Source: Akkermansiaceae bacterium (GTDB lineage Bacteria > Verrucomicrobiota > Verrucomicrobiia > Verrucomicrobiales > Akkermansiaceae). Taken from it: a DNA stretch of 7,848 nucleotides. The notes under the pieces were generated by a model that did not search any database, was not told where the DNA came from, and was given only the letters and a program-made list of their open reading frames with translations. Positions 1-6,697 of the stretch are shown here, in pieces. The stretch lies in NCBI GenBank assembly GCA_018676385.1, contig JABHEX010000302.1:1-7848 (forward strand). The letters run 5' to 3'. Position numbers and translations under genes: made by a program. The first letter of the stretch is position 1. Every line of letters starts with the position of its first letter.

Positions 1-258
1 GTCGGAAAATGTATTCTTGTGTAACAATCGGTGCACGACCACATGTTCATCAGATACTTCGAAGTAAATACGATAATCTTCAGTGCGAAAGCGGTATAGG
101 GTTTTACCATCTCGAATTAGTTCGCCGAAGCGTTCACCATCCAGCTCAGCAAGGTCAGCCTCTGTAACTTTGAAGGCGTCGAGCAGTGTGAGCTGATCGA
201 GTGTTCCCAATCTTGAGATCTCAGCTGCACTGATTTCATTAAAAACAATTTGTAGCAC
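1..258 (-). CDS. RelE/ParE-fold toxin-like protein, N-terminal 86 residues (3' end outside the window)
   Basis: The - strand is open from a GTG at 258-256 to the window edge. The protein begins VLQIVFNEISAAEISRLGT and includes LYRFRTEDYRIYFEV (residues 54-68) and VVVHRLLHKN (73-82). This order, a short N-terminal strand, helices, then paired strands rich in Arg, Tyr and His, fits the small RelE/ParE fold of ribosome-dependent mRNA interferases and gyrase toxins. I believe short proteins with this 'RDGKTLYRFR..DYRIYFE' pattern are common in Verrucomicrobiota. The frame is closed by an in-frame TAA at 285-283, and the only plausible start between that stop and the homologous region is the GTG. 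No antitoxin gene fits upstream, because the divergent lipase gene begins about 70-120 bp away; a partner could only lie downstream, outside the window. Toxic activity is therefore unproven, and it may be a stand-alone regulator of the same fold. Confidence 0.7.
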   Translation of the reverse strand, partial: MLQIVFNEISAAEISRLGTLDQLTLLDAFKVTEADLAELDGERFGELIRDGKTLYRFRTEDYRIYFEVSDEHVVVHRLLHKNTFSD

Positions 259-284
259 ATGGCTAAGAAACCACTTACGCGCTT

Positions 285-312
285 ATTAATCAAGCCATCA
301 TCGGGATGTTAA
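285..312 (-). promoter_or_regulatory. Candidate promoter for the RelE-like gene
   Basis: Read on the - strand, TTAACA (312-307) and ATTAAT (290-285) are separated by 16 bp and match the sigma-70 -35 and -10 boxes at 5/6 and 4/6 positions. The -10 box lies about 27 bp before the GTG start. The -35 box sits inside an 8-bp palindrome, TGTTAACA (307-314). Such matches are common by chance in AT-rich spacers, so this is only a candidate. Confidence 0.25.
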
Positions 313-328
313 CAGTCTTTCTTTGTGT

Positions 329-357
329 TTGAAATCTTGCAATATGAAGAAAATAAC
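329..357 (+). promoter_or_regulatory. Candidate promoter for the lipase gene
   Basis: TTGAAA (329-334) and AATAAC (352-357) are 17 bp apart and match the sigma-70 boxes at 5/6 and 4/6 positions. Transcription would start near 364, just upstream of the ATG at 376. That would favour this ATG over the in-frame GTG at 325, which would then lie upstream of the transcript. It is a weak match with no other support. Confidence 0.25.
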
Positions 358-375
358 CCATGTTTAAACACGATA

Positions 376-1374
376 ATGCGAACATTAAATCCCAGCTATG
401 TCGCAGCTTTTGACGCTGTATCGCGCGTGTGGGTGGCCTGCTTGCTGCTGTTGATGGCTTCATCTTGTTCTCCTCCAATGGGTGTGAACCCAAAAGCAAA
501 TATACTCCCTCACCTAGCGGAAAAGCATTACGTTTCTTATGATGGCGATCATTTTGGCTACCGAAATTGGAAGCCCGCAGCGCCTCACACCGTGATTATT
601 GGTATTCATGGTATTTCGGGGCACTCAGGTGATTATAAGTATCTAACAAAACATTTGCGTTCGAACGACCGTGGCGTTGCTATCTATGCGCCTGAGACAC
701 GCGGCCAAGGTATGGATGCTAACAAAAAACGCAGAGGGGATATTATTAACTCTCGTGAGTGGACTAAGGATCTCTACACATTTACCTCTCTTGTGCGTAA
801 GGCTCATCCAAAAGCCCGTATCATTTGGCTGGGTGAGAGCATGGGCACGCTAATTATCATGCATGCCTATCATGCAACGCCTCATGGATTCAAAAAGCCC
901 GATGCTCTTATTTTTGCGTCGCCAATTGTGGATATCAGCTCAAAAATTTCTGTATGGAAACTCGGCACTATGCGTGTAGCGGCTTTTCTTTTTCCACAAT
1001 TACGGATCTCACTTGAGACACTCTCGACTGGCGAGCGCCCAGTTGTCACTAAGGATGACATTCATGAGGAGCAGGCAAACAAGAATGAATGGTATATACC
1101 ACGCTACACGCTACGGCTCTTACTTACACTAGGGAACATGGCGGACAGGCTAAAGAAGCTTGCTGCCGATACTCGCTGTCCGATTCTTATACTTAATGGG
1201 GGTATGGACATATTCACTTCCAAGGAAAAGGTGGACGAATTTTGCGCCTCTTTTCCTAAGGATATTCCTTGCACACATCATTACTACAAAGATTCGTTCC
1301 ATCTCTTGCTCTACGATCATCAGCGCGAGAAGATTTTCCGAGATATTTCTACATGGCTCAAAACCGCCCGTTAG
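376..1374 (+). CDS. Predicted lipoprotein alpha/beta hydrolase, monoacylglycerol lipase type (Hydrolase_4-like)
   Basis: The 332-residue protein is a serine hydrolase. The nucleophile elbow GESMG places Ser155, DIF in a 'LILNGGMD' strand places Asp278, and 'KDSFHLLLYD' places His309, giving the catalytic triad in canonical order. IHGISGH (residues 77-83) forms the HG oxyanion-hole motif. This arrangement and length fit the monoacylglycerol lipase/lysophospholipase group, which cleaves single acyl chains from glycerol esters; the actual substrate cannot be read from the sequence. The N-terminus has a hydrophobic stretch, WVACLLLLMASSC, ending in a lipobox-like cysteine (Cys31), so the enzyme is probably anchored in an envelope membrane and faces the periplasm. 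The frame is open back to a GTG at 325. I chose the ATG at 376 because it gives a shorter leader before the signal segment, and neither start has a Shine-Dalgarno sequence. It is divergent from the RelE-like gene and 90 bp before the TPR gene. Confidence 0.85.
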   Translation: MRTLNPSYVAAFDAVSRVWVACLLLLMASSCSPPMGVNPKANILPHLAEKHYVSYDGDHFGYRNWKPAAPHTVIIGIHGISGHSGDYKYLTKHLRSNDRGVAIYAPETRGQGMDANKKRRGDIINSREWTKDLYTFTSLVRKAHPKARIIWLGESMGTLIIMHAYHATPHGFKKPDALIFASPIVDISSKISVWKLGTMRVAAFLFPQLRISLETLSTGERPVVTKDDIHEEQANKNEWYIPRYTLRLLLTLGNMADRLKKLAADTRCPILILNGGMDIFTSKEKVDEFCASFPKDIPCTHHYYKDSFHLLLYDHQREKIFRDISTWLKTAR

Positions 1375-1435
1375 CTCGGTCAGATGGCAGAACACACAGG
1401 CTAGGGGTCATATTTTAAGCTAATATCGTTGCAAA

Positions 1436-1456
1436 ATGATCTATAGATACGATCAT
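1436..1456. repeat. Nested inverted repeats upstream of the TPR gene (possible operator)
   Basis: ATGATC (1436-1441) and GATCAT (1451-1456) form a 6-bp inverted repeat with a 9-bp spacer. Overlapping it is a perfect 10-bp palindrome, ATCTATAGAT (1439-1448). The element ends 8 bp before the ATG of the 890-residue protein. Its symmetry and position would suit a dimeric repressor or a small RNA hairpin over the start site. No T-tract follows, so it is not a terminator. Chance occurrence cannot be excluded. Confidence 0.35.
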
Positions 1457-1464
1457 AAACGCTA

Positions 1465-4137
1465 ATGCGATTGAATGTAGTCATTACTATTCTGGGGTTA
1501 ATATGGACACCTTTTTTACAGGCGGCTTTGGCGGATAATATCGCAACTACGGCAGTGAAAGAACCACCTGTTAAGCTTGCTGAAGATGTTGATGGCCTCG
1601 TTAAGCAACTCTCAGATAATAATTTCTATATCCGTAAAACCGCCAGTCGTAAGCTCTGGCACATTGGTCTGGAGGCATTGCCCGCGCTGCAGGTGATTGC
1701 CGAGGGTAAAGACCCTGAAGGGTCAAGCCGAGCGAGTGAACTCATTCTCTACATTGGTGCTGGCATACTTCCAGATAGCACGGAAGAGATAAAGGCACTA
1801 GTGATTGAATTCTCAAGAAGTGATGCAGACAAAAAACTTAGAATCCTACGCAAGCTCATGCAGCTTGGGCATTGGCGTCAGGTGCTTCACTTAGCCCGTT
1901 TACAAAAAGATGAAGAGACGCGCCTGAAAATGGTTAGCATAGCAAAGACTACAGCTAGTCAAGTGGTGCGCGAGGCCATAGCCAACAAAAATCACAACCT
2001 GGTTGCCGAAGTGTTGAATCTTATGGGAGATGACGATCAGGCGCTCATCATGCGCGCGTGGCAATATAAACAGCGCGGGCAACTTGCTGACCAACTAAAA
2101 ACGGCGGCAAAAATGATGGGTGAAAAAGGAGCTCGCTGGCGGCTGGCGTTACACCGAGTAGGTGGTAATACTACCGCAGCGCTTAATGAAGCGCGAGCAC
2201 TTGGCGATAAAAAAATCATAGCGGCTATTCAGCTATTACAAGGAGACCCCTTACCATGGTTACTCGCTGATCCGCCAAAAATCCGGTTTGGTGTTATTTC
2301 AAGTCTAGCAAACCGAATCCAACTCGCCCGCATACAGGGCGATAAAAAAAAGGCACGTATTTTGGCCCTTGAGTTGATGACTATGGCGCGTAGCTCACCC
2401 TCTAACAATCATGTGATTGCTGCTTTGTCAGGGGTTGGATTCCGAGATCTCGCTATTAAGGTTATGACGGAAAACGAGCCGCTCTCGGCATTTGTCTACT
2501 TTGATAATATGGAGGCGCCCGAGCAAGCGCTCAGATTATTAGGTATTCCGCAGGGAGCTAGCGCGCCTTATAAAAAATGGGTTAAGAGAACAACCTCTCA
2601 GGCGCTCGAAGAAGACAAAGATAGCGGCTACAGCAAAATTCTTATGATGGGTGGTTTTCTCGCTCGTCACGGCGAACGCAAACACGTGCTTCCCACAGTT
2701 CAACCACTCATGAATGCTTTGGAAAAAGATGAGTCTGATATTTGGTTTGATCTCATTTACTCGATGGCAATTTATGATCTTTGTGCAGAAGCAATTTACC
2801 TTGTTGAACAACGCGGAAACAAAAACGGGGAAGCGGATTTAGCAGTCAAAAAAATCTTTCGTATTATTAAAGAACAATCAGTGGTTCACGTATGGGAGGC
2901 ACTTAAAAAACGTAATAACCAGGATCTAAAAAAATCACTTCATCAAATAGCAATCCTCTCCGGGTTAATTCAAGATAAGTTCAATGAAGTTGATGACCTT
3001 CATGATGCCATGCTTGCAGAAATAAAAGACAATAAAGCAGTCGATGAAAAATTGCGCTACAGCGCGATCTTTGCTTTTGCTGAGACTCGGGGTGATCTAG
3101 ATGCGTGCGCACAAATGCTCAAAGCGAAACAAAAGGTAGCAGTTTGGTTCGAGGCGAAGCGCTATTATGATAAAGAGTTATTTAATTGGGAAGAAATGGA
3201 GCACCAACATGCTGCAATGATTAAAGAAAACCCCAGCGACTTCCGTAGCGCTACCCACTTGTATGTAGCGCTTCGTAAGCAAGGGAAAGAACAAGAAGCA
3301 AAAAAAATGTTAGACCGTGTTCTATCACTCACCGTCGGTGAGCCCAGCATACTAGGTCCTGTAGCATCAGAGTTATATAAAGTAGGTTTTTACAGAGAAG
3401 CGACAGAGCTTTGGTTGCAAATATTGTTAATTTCTAGGCCCGGTGATATGTATTTTAATCGTGCGCTGAGCTCCCTTGCAAAAAACCCGCAATACCTGTA
3501 TGACACTGGTCAGTGGAGAAAATCATCTGCCATTGCCGAGGTAAGCGTGATGCTTGCTTTGCGTGGTAATACTAATTTGAGTATTAATGAATTACTACGT
3601 GCGAGATTCAAAGTAGATTTTGCTCGTGGCATGGCCGAGCTGGAAGAGGGAAAACGTAAGCAAGCGCTCGCTACTCTTGATGCTGCACGAAAGCTTGTGC
3701 CAGGCGACGGCACCCTAGCAGATCATTTTTTTCCTTCATTAAGAACGGCAGGTATTGGCAAAATTTACGATAAGTGGTTCAATGAAAGCTACAACCACAT
3801 AGCCAAAGCTGGTGTGCTTTACCCACGATCACACAACACCCACAACACTGCCGCTTGGCTCTGTTCAAGAGCTGGCAGGAAACTTGATGAAGCCACTAAA
3901 CACTCCGTTGCCGCACTTAAGGAACGTCCACAGCAAGGGGCTTATCTTGATACTATGGCAGAGATCTGCTTTGCAAAAGGAAATCGAGCTAAAGCCATCG
4001 AATGGTCAAAAAAAGCTGTTAAAGCTTCCCGTCGTTATCCACAAGGGGTCTTCAGGCTGCGCAAATATATATTTGAGAATTTTCATCAACTTCATCTACA
4101 GCTTGAACGCTTCAAAACGGTTCCGCTTGCTGAGTAA
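1465..4137 (+). CDS. Exported HEAT- and TPR-repeat protein, 890 residues
   Basis: Residues 1-23 are a Sec signal peptide: a short basic start, the hydrophobic core VVITILGLIW, and an ALA-D cleavage site. Residues 42-100 look like a HEAT-type helical pair, 'LVKQLSDNNFYIRKTASRKL', followed by 'LPALQVIAEGKDPEGSSRAS'. The middle is entirely helical with scattered TPR-like pairs. The C-terminus has clearer tetratricopeptide repeats: one at about 690-715 ('ARGMAELEEGKRKQALATLD') and two consecutive ones at about 790-852, including 'AAWLCSRAGRKLDEATKHS' and 'YLDTMAEICFAKGNRAKAI'. Such solenoids are protein-binding scaffolds; no catalytic motif is visible. The signal peptide places it in the periplasm or on the outer membrane. 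I recall large exported proteins of this HEAT-then-TPR design mainly from Verrucomicrobiota and Planctomycetota, without an assigned function. The gene begins 90 bp after the lipase gene and ends 55 bp before the YugP-like gene, so it may share a transcript with the latter. It has no Shine-Dalgarno sequence. Confidence 0.88.
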   Translation: MRLNVVITILGLIWTPFLQAALADNIATTAVKEPPVKLAEDVDGLVKQLSDNNFYIRKTASRKLWHIGLEALPALQVIAEGKDPEGSSRASELILYIGAGILPDSTEEIKALVIEFSRSDADKKLRILRKLMQLGHWRQVLHLARLQKDEETRLKMVSIAKTTASQVVREAIANKNHNLVAEVLNLMGDDDQALIMRAWQYKQRGQLADQLKTAAKMMGEKGARWRLALHRVGGNTTAALNEARALGDKKIIAAIQLLQGDPLPWLLADPPKIRFGVISSLANRIQLARIQGDKKKARILALELMTMARSSPSNNHVIAALSGVGFRDLAIKVMTENEPLSAFVYFDNMEAPEQALRLLGIPQGASAPYKKWVKRTTSQALEEDKDSGYSKILMMGGFLARHGERKHVLPTVQPLMNALEKDESDIWFDLIYSMAIYDLCAEAIYLVEQRGNKNGEADLAVKKIFRIIKEQSVVHVWEALKKRNNQDLKKSLHQIAILSGLIQDKFNEVDDLHDAMLAEIKDNKAVDEKLRYSAIFAFAETRGDLDACAQMLKAKQKVAVWFEAKRYYDKELFNWEEMEHQHAAMIKENPSDFRSATHLYVALRKQGKEQEAKKMLDRVLSLTVGEPSILGPVASELYKVGFYREATELWLQILLISRPGDMYFNRALSSLAKNPQYLYDTGQWRKSSAIAEVSVMLALRGNTNLSINELLRARFKVDFARGMAELEEGKRKQALATLDAARKLVPGDGTLADHFFPSLRTAGIGKIYDKWFNESYNHIAKAGVLYPRSHNTHNTAAWLCSRAGRKLDEATKHSVAALKERPQQGAYLDTMAEICFAKGNRAKAIEWSKKAVKASRRYPQGVFRLRKYIFENFHQLHLQLERFKTVPLAE

Positions 4138-4192
4138 TATGCGCTCCTTCTCTCTTCATATCTAGTATTCATACTCTTGCCCTACGTGATCC

Positions 4193-4849
4193 ATGCACCG
4201 TGTTATACTTTTTCTTTCGCTTATTCCGTTACTCGCAGCGATTATTCTGCGCAGGTTCAATGGAGATCGTATCTTGCGACGTGACGGACAGGAGCTGCTA
4301 ACCACACCCGCAGAGCAAACCGCGAGGAAAATGCTTAATGCTATGGGCCATGATAATGTTGAGCTCAAACAGGCAAGATCACCATGGGCAATCCTTGGAT
4401 CATCGTCCAAGTCAGTTATTGAGTTACCCGATTACACGAGAGGAAAACGGCACCCAGGAACCGTCGAAAGCCATGCTCATGCGGCATTGTGCGTGGCTAT
4501 TTTTCTCCTCAGCGAGCGCGAACCGCAGCTTGCAGGTAAACGCGTATGGGCACTACGATTTGGGCACGTATTTCCGGTATTTACAGTGATCTGTGTGGTC
4601 TTCGCTTTGGTCGTCGGTAAGCTTCCTGCTCTGTGGGGATTGAGTATTATCGTGGGTTCACTGGGGCTGGCGGCCTGCGCACAAGTATTGACGCTGGCTT
4701 GCGAACTGCGTGCGGCAACTCTTGCATCTGTTGTGTTAGAAAAAAAACGGATTTTCCCCCGTTTCAGCGATGAAGAAATTGTTATTCCCGCTATTCGTGC
4801 CCAAGCTTGGCGTGCTATTGTTCCTGGTCTGCTTGCGCGGTTGATGTGA
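4193..4849 (+). CDS. Membrane protein resembling the YugP zinc-metallopeptidase family, zinc motif absent
   Basis: The 218-residue protein has an N-terminal membrane segment (about 2-19, VILFLSLIPLLAAIIL) and two more at about 127-142 and 146-170. The order of segments recalls YugP-type membrane metallopeptidases: a membrane anchor, then 'TARKMLNAMGHDNVELK' (43-59; YugP proteins have an 'ARKILD.NGL.DV.V' helix-strand here), then a helix, then two membrane helices and 'LTLACELRAATLA' (166-178; compare the family's 'VTLPVEFNASRRA'). In the family the middle helix carries HExGH. Aligned without gaps from LRFGHVFPV (121-129) back, that site falls on FLLSE (104-108), so both histidines and the catalytic glutamate are missing. 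Glu171 is kept. If the relationship is right, this is a non-catalytic paralog, perhaps a scaffold or binding protein. The comparison is from memory, so the family call is tentative; that it is a real membrane-protein gene is much safer. It starts 55 bp after the TPR gene and ends 115 bp before ftsZ. Confidence 0.65.
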   Translation: MHRVILFLSLIPLLAAIILRRFNGDRILRRDGQELLTTPAEQTARKMLNAMGHDNVELKQARSPWAILGSSSKSVIELPDYTRGKRHPGTVESHAHAALCVAIFLLSEREPQLAGKRVWALRFGHVFPVFTVICVVFALVVGKLPALWGLSIIVGSLGLAACAQVLTLACELRAATLASVVLEKKRIFPRFSDEEIVIPAIRAQAWRAIVPGLLARLM

Positions 4850-4911
4850 TCCAATGCTGCATTCTTTACTCGCCATACTGCACGCTGCTTGGTAAACACT
4901 TCTTAACTAAT

Positions 4912-4940
4912 TTGGTGGGTTCATTCTGCGCCATCATATT
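4912..4940 (+). promoter_or_regulatory. Weak candidate promoter for ftsZ
   Basis: TTGGTG (4912-4917) and CATATT (4935-4940), spaced by 17 bp, partly resemble sigma-70 -35 and -10 boxes (3/6 and 4/6). They lie 24 bp before the ftsZ ATG in a 115-bp spacer that otherwise shows no clear signal. This is the best candidate I can see, and it is weak. Confidence 0.2.
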
Positions 4941-4964
4941 TCTGACACCCGGCCCCTGAATAAA

Positions 4965-6530
4965 ATGATTTCCTACGATCGCGATCCACAACAAACAATC
5001 CCTGAGTCATCCGTCAAAATAATTGGTTTGGGCGGAGCGGGAGCTAACATGCTCGACCGAGCTGCCCTTGATGGCATGACCGGAGCGGAAATGCTATGTA
5101 TCAATACAGATATGCGGACTCTCTCCAGCTCGGTGGCGGGAGAGAAAATTCAGATAGGCAAGAACCTGACAAAGGGTCTTGGTGCTGGTGGGGATCCAGA
5201 GTTGGGTCTGAGAGCTGCGCAGGAGTCAGAGACTGAAATCTATGATGCGGTGCGGGGCAGAAAAATGATTTTCCTCTGTGTTGGTCTGGGTGGAGGAACT
5301 GGATCAGGTGCCGCACCACTCATTAGCCGGATTGCGCGTGAAGAGGGTGCATTCGTTGTCGTATTTGCCACTATGCCATTCGGATTCGAAGGACAGCGCC
5401 GGCGTGATCAGGCTGAGACCACTCTCAACGAACTTGCCGTGCTTGCTAACGCATTGGTGACTTTTGATAATGGACGTATGGGTGAGTTGGTGCTCGCCAA
5501 GCAAGGAATTCATGAGGCGTTTGCCGCCGCTGACCGAATGATCTCTGAGTCAATTAAAGCGGTGACTCGCCTTGTCGTACGCCCTGGCTTGATCAATGTG
5601 GGACTTGACGATTTGATGTCGGCTCTACGAACCACGCGCTCGCGTTGTCTATTTGGTTCAGGTATTGCCGATGGCGAAAATCGCTCACAAGTAGCACTCG
5701 AGAACGCACTAACCAGCCCGTTATTAGATAAAGGAAGCCTGCTAGAGGATGCGGCTACCGTATTAGTTCATATATGCGGCGGCGAGAGCATGACCCTTTA
5801 CGAGGTTGAGCTACTGATGCAGGGCCTATTGAAGTATGTTCCTGATAGCGCTCATGTGCTCTTTGGTGCTGCGGTAGATCCGGAGATGGGGGACGCCTTG
5901 AGTGTCACTCTGGTGAGTGCTTTGCCTGAGGAAAAATTGAAACCATTGGAAGCTATCAGGCAAGATCCAGTCAATGAGCCTGAGCTTTCTCAAGAGCCTG
6001 AGCCTGAGGAAAAAGATGAGGAGGAAATTGTCGAGGTTTCAACCATAACTAATCATACTGTTATTAGCTCTCCGGAAGATGAGCAAATGATGGAGCCTAG
6101 TGAAGGATTTGGGCTATCTGATGATGAGAATATTGAAGATTATACTCCCTCGGCAGCAGAGCCAGAGCCAGAGAAATCAGAGGAAGATATCGATGATTTA
6201 CCGGACATTGATAGAGACGAGCAATCTTTTTTCAGCCGTTTGAATAAAACACATTCTACCGCCAAAGAAACGGACAGTGAAGAGGTGATAGAGGAGCAAG
6301 AATTGACCATTCTAGATAATGATCCAGAAGAGAGTGACCAAACAACTGAGTTTATCACTCCCGTGGTAGAAAAGTCACGGCAGCCACAAAAAAAGCATGA
6401 AATGAGTACCAGTCAGCCTGAGCTTGAGCTCGATGGCGGACCCAAGGGCAAGTTTGAGGGTGGTAGCCCAAATATACATGAGGGAGAGGACCTTGATGTG
6501 CCAGCATTCCTACGCAAGCGTAAGAAGTGA
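4965..6530 (+). CDS. ftsZ: Cell division GTPase FtsZ, with divergent T7 loop and long acidic linker
   Basis: FtsZ is the bacterial tubulin homologue that polymerises with GTP into the division ring. Visible motifs in order: GLGGAGAN (21-28, T1 loop), INTD (46-49), GLGAGGDPELG (71-81, T3), the tubulin signature GGGTGSG (109-115, T4; usually GGGTGTG), PFGFEGQRRR (138-147) with the GTP-contacting Glu142 and Arg146, Asp190 in AFAAAD, and the T7 loop GLINVGLDDL (208-217). The C-terminal polymerisation domain follows, with 'SPLLDKGSLLEDA' and 'VSAL' closing the fold near residue 320. E. coli T7 reads NVDFAD; here it is NVGLDD, so the first catalytic-loop aspartate (E. coli Asp209) is Gly213 while the second (Asp212) is kept as Asp216. 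Residues about 322-505 are a long, strongly acidic, low-complexity linker. The protein ends in DVPAFLRKRKK, the conserved peptide that binds FtsA-like membrane tethers. At 521 residues it is longer than the usual 380-400, because of the linker. No ftsA or ftsQ lies beside it. The start has no Shine-Dalgarno sequence. Confidence 0.97.
   Translation: MISYDRDPQQTIPESSVKIIGLGGAGANMLDRAALDGMTGAEMLCINTDMRTLSSSVAGEKIQIGKNLTKGLGAGGDPELGLRAAQESETEIYDAVRGRKMIFLCVGLGGGTGSGAAPLISRIAREEGAFVVVFATMPFGFEGQRRRDQAETTLNELAVLANALVTFDNGRMGELVLAKQGIHEAFAAADRMISESIKAVTRLVVRPGLINVGLDDLMSALRTTRSRCLFGSGIADGENRSQVALENALTSPLLDKGSLLEDAATVLVHICGGESMTLYEVELLMQGLLKYVPDSAHVLFGAAVDPEMGDALSVTLVSALPEEKLKPLEAIRQDPVNEPELSQEPEPEEKDEEEIVEVSTITNHTVISSPEDEQMMEPSEGFGLSDDENIEDYTPSAAEPEPEKSEEDIDDLPDIDRDEQSFFSRLNKTHSTAKETDSEEVIEEQELTILDNDPEESDQTTEFITPVVEKSRQPQKKHEMSTSQPELELDGGPKGKFEGGSPNIHEGEDLDVPAFLRKRKK
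5994..6173 (+). repeat. Short hexamer repeats in the ftsZ linker (GAGCCT and GAGCCA)
   Basis: Two tracts, GAGCCT-GAGCCT-GAG (5994-6008) and GAGCCA-GAGCCA-GAG (6159-6173), encode Glu-Pro dipeptides in the acidic linker. They are in frame and only two units long. They show how a disordered linker can change length by slippage, but they are not a microsatellite of note. Confidence 0.5.
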
Positions 6531-6697
6531 AATCAAACTAATTAAGTAGGTATAGATTTAGGCAACAGCTTTCACCTCATTGTTATCATGCCGGTCCGTA
6601 TAAATTTCTATAATAATATGGGATATGATCGCGTAGTATAAGACATGCGGAATCCATTCTTGCCGCAGCGCTCGCTTGCTGTTAAATCACAAATGTT
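6531..6697. other. Spacer between ftsZ and the downstream membrane-anchored gene
   Basis: This 167-bp spacer is AT-rich. It contains a perfect TATAAT (6609-6614), which could be a -10 box for the gene at 6698, but no -35 box stands at 16-18 bp; TTGTTA (6580-6585) is 23 bp away. I see no hairpin followed by a T-run, so there is no evident terminator for ftsZ. A separate promoter for the downstream gene is likely but not pinned down. Confidence 0.4.

Noticed and set aside
325..375. N-terminal extension of the lipase from GTG 325
   Set aside because: It adds 17 residues (MFEILQYEENNPCLNTI) ahead of an already long leader, has no ribosome-binding site, and would overlap the candidate promoter. 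It remains possible.
4854..4895. 13-codon frame between the YugP-like gene and ftsZ
   Set aside because: It is too short and has no initiation signal; chance occurrence is likely.
4477..4899. 140-codon open frame on the - strand
   Set aside because: It is antisense to the YugP-like gene. The product is rich in Arg, Ala and Ser without motifs, whereas the + strand frame has coherent membrane segments.
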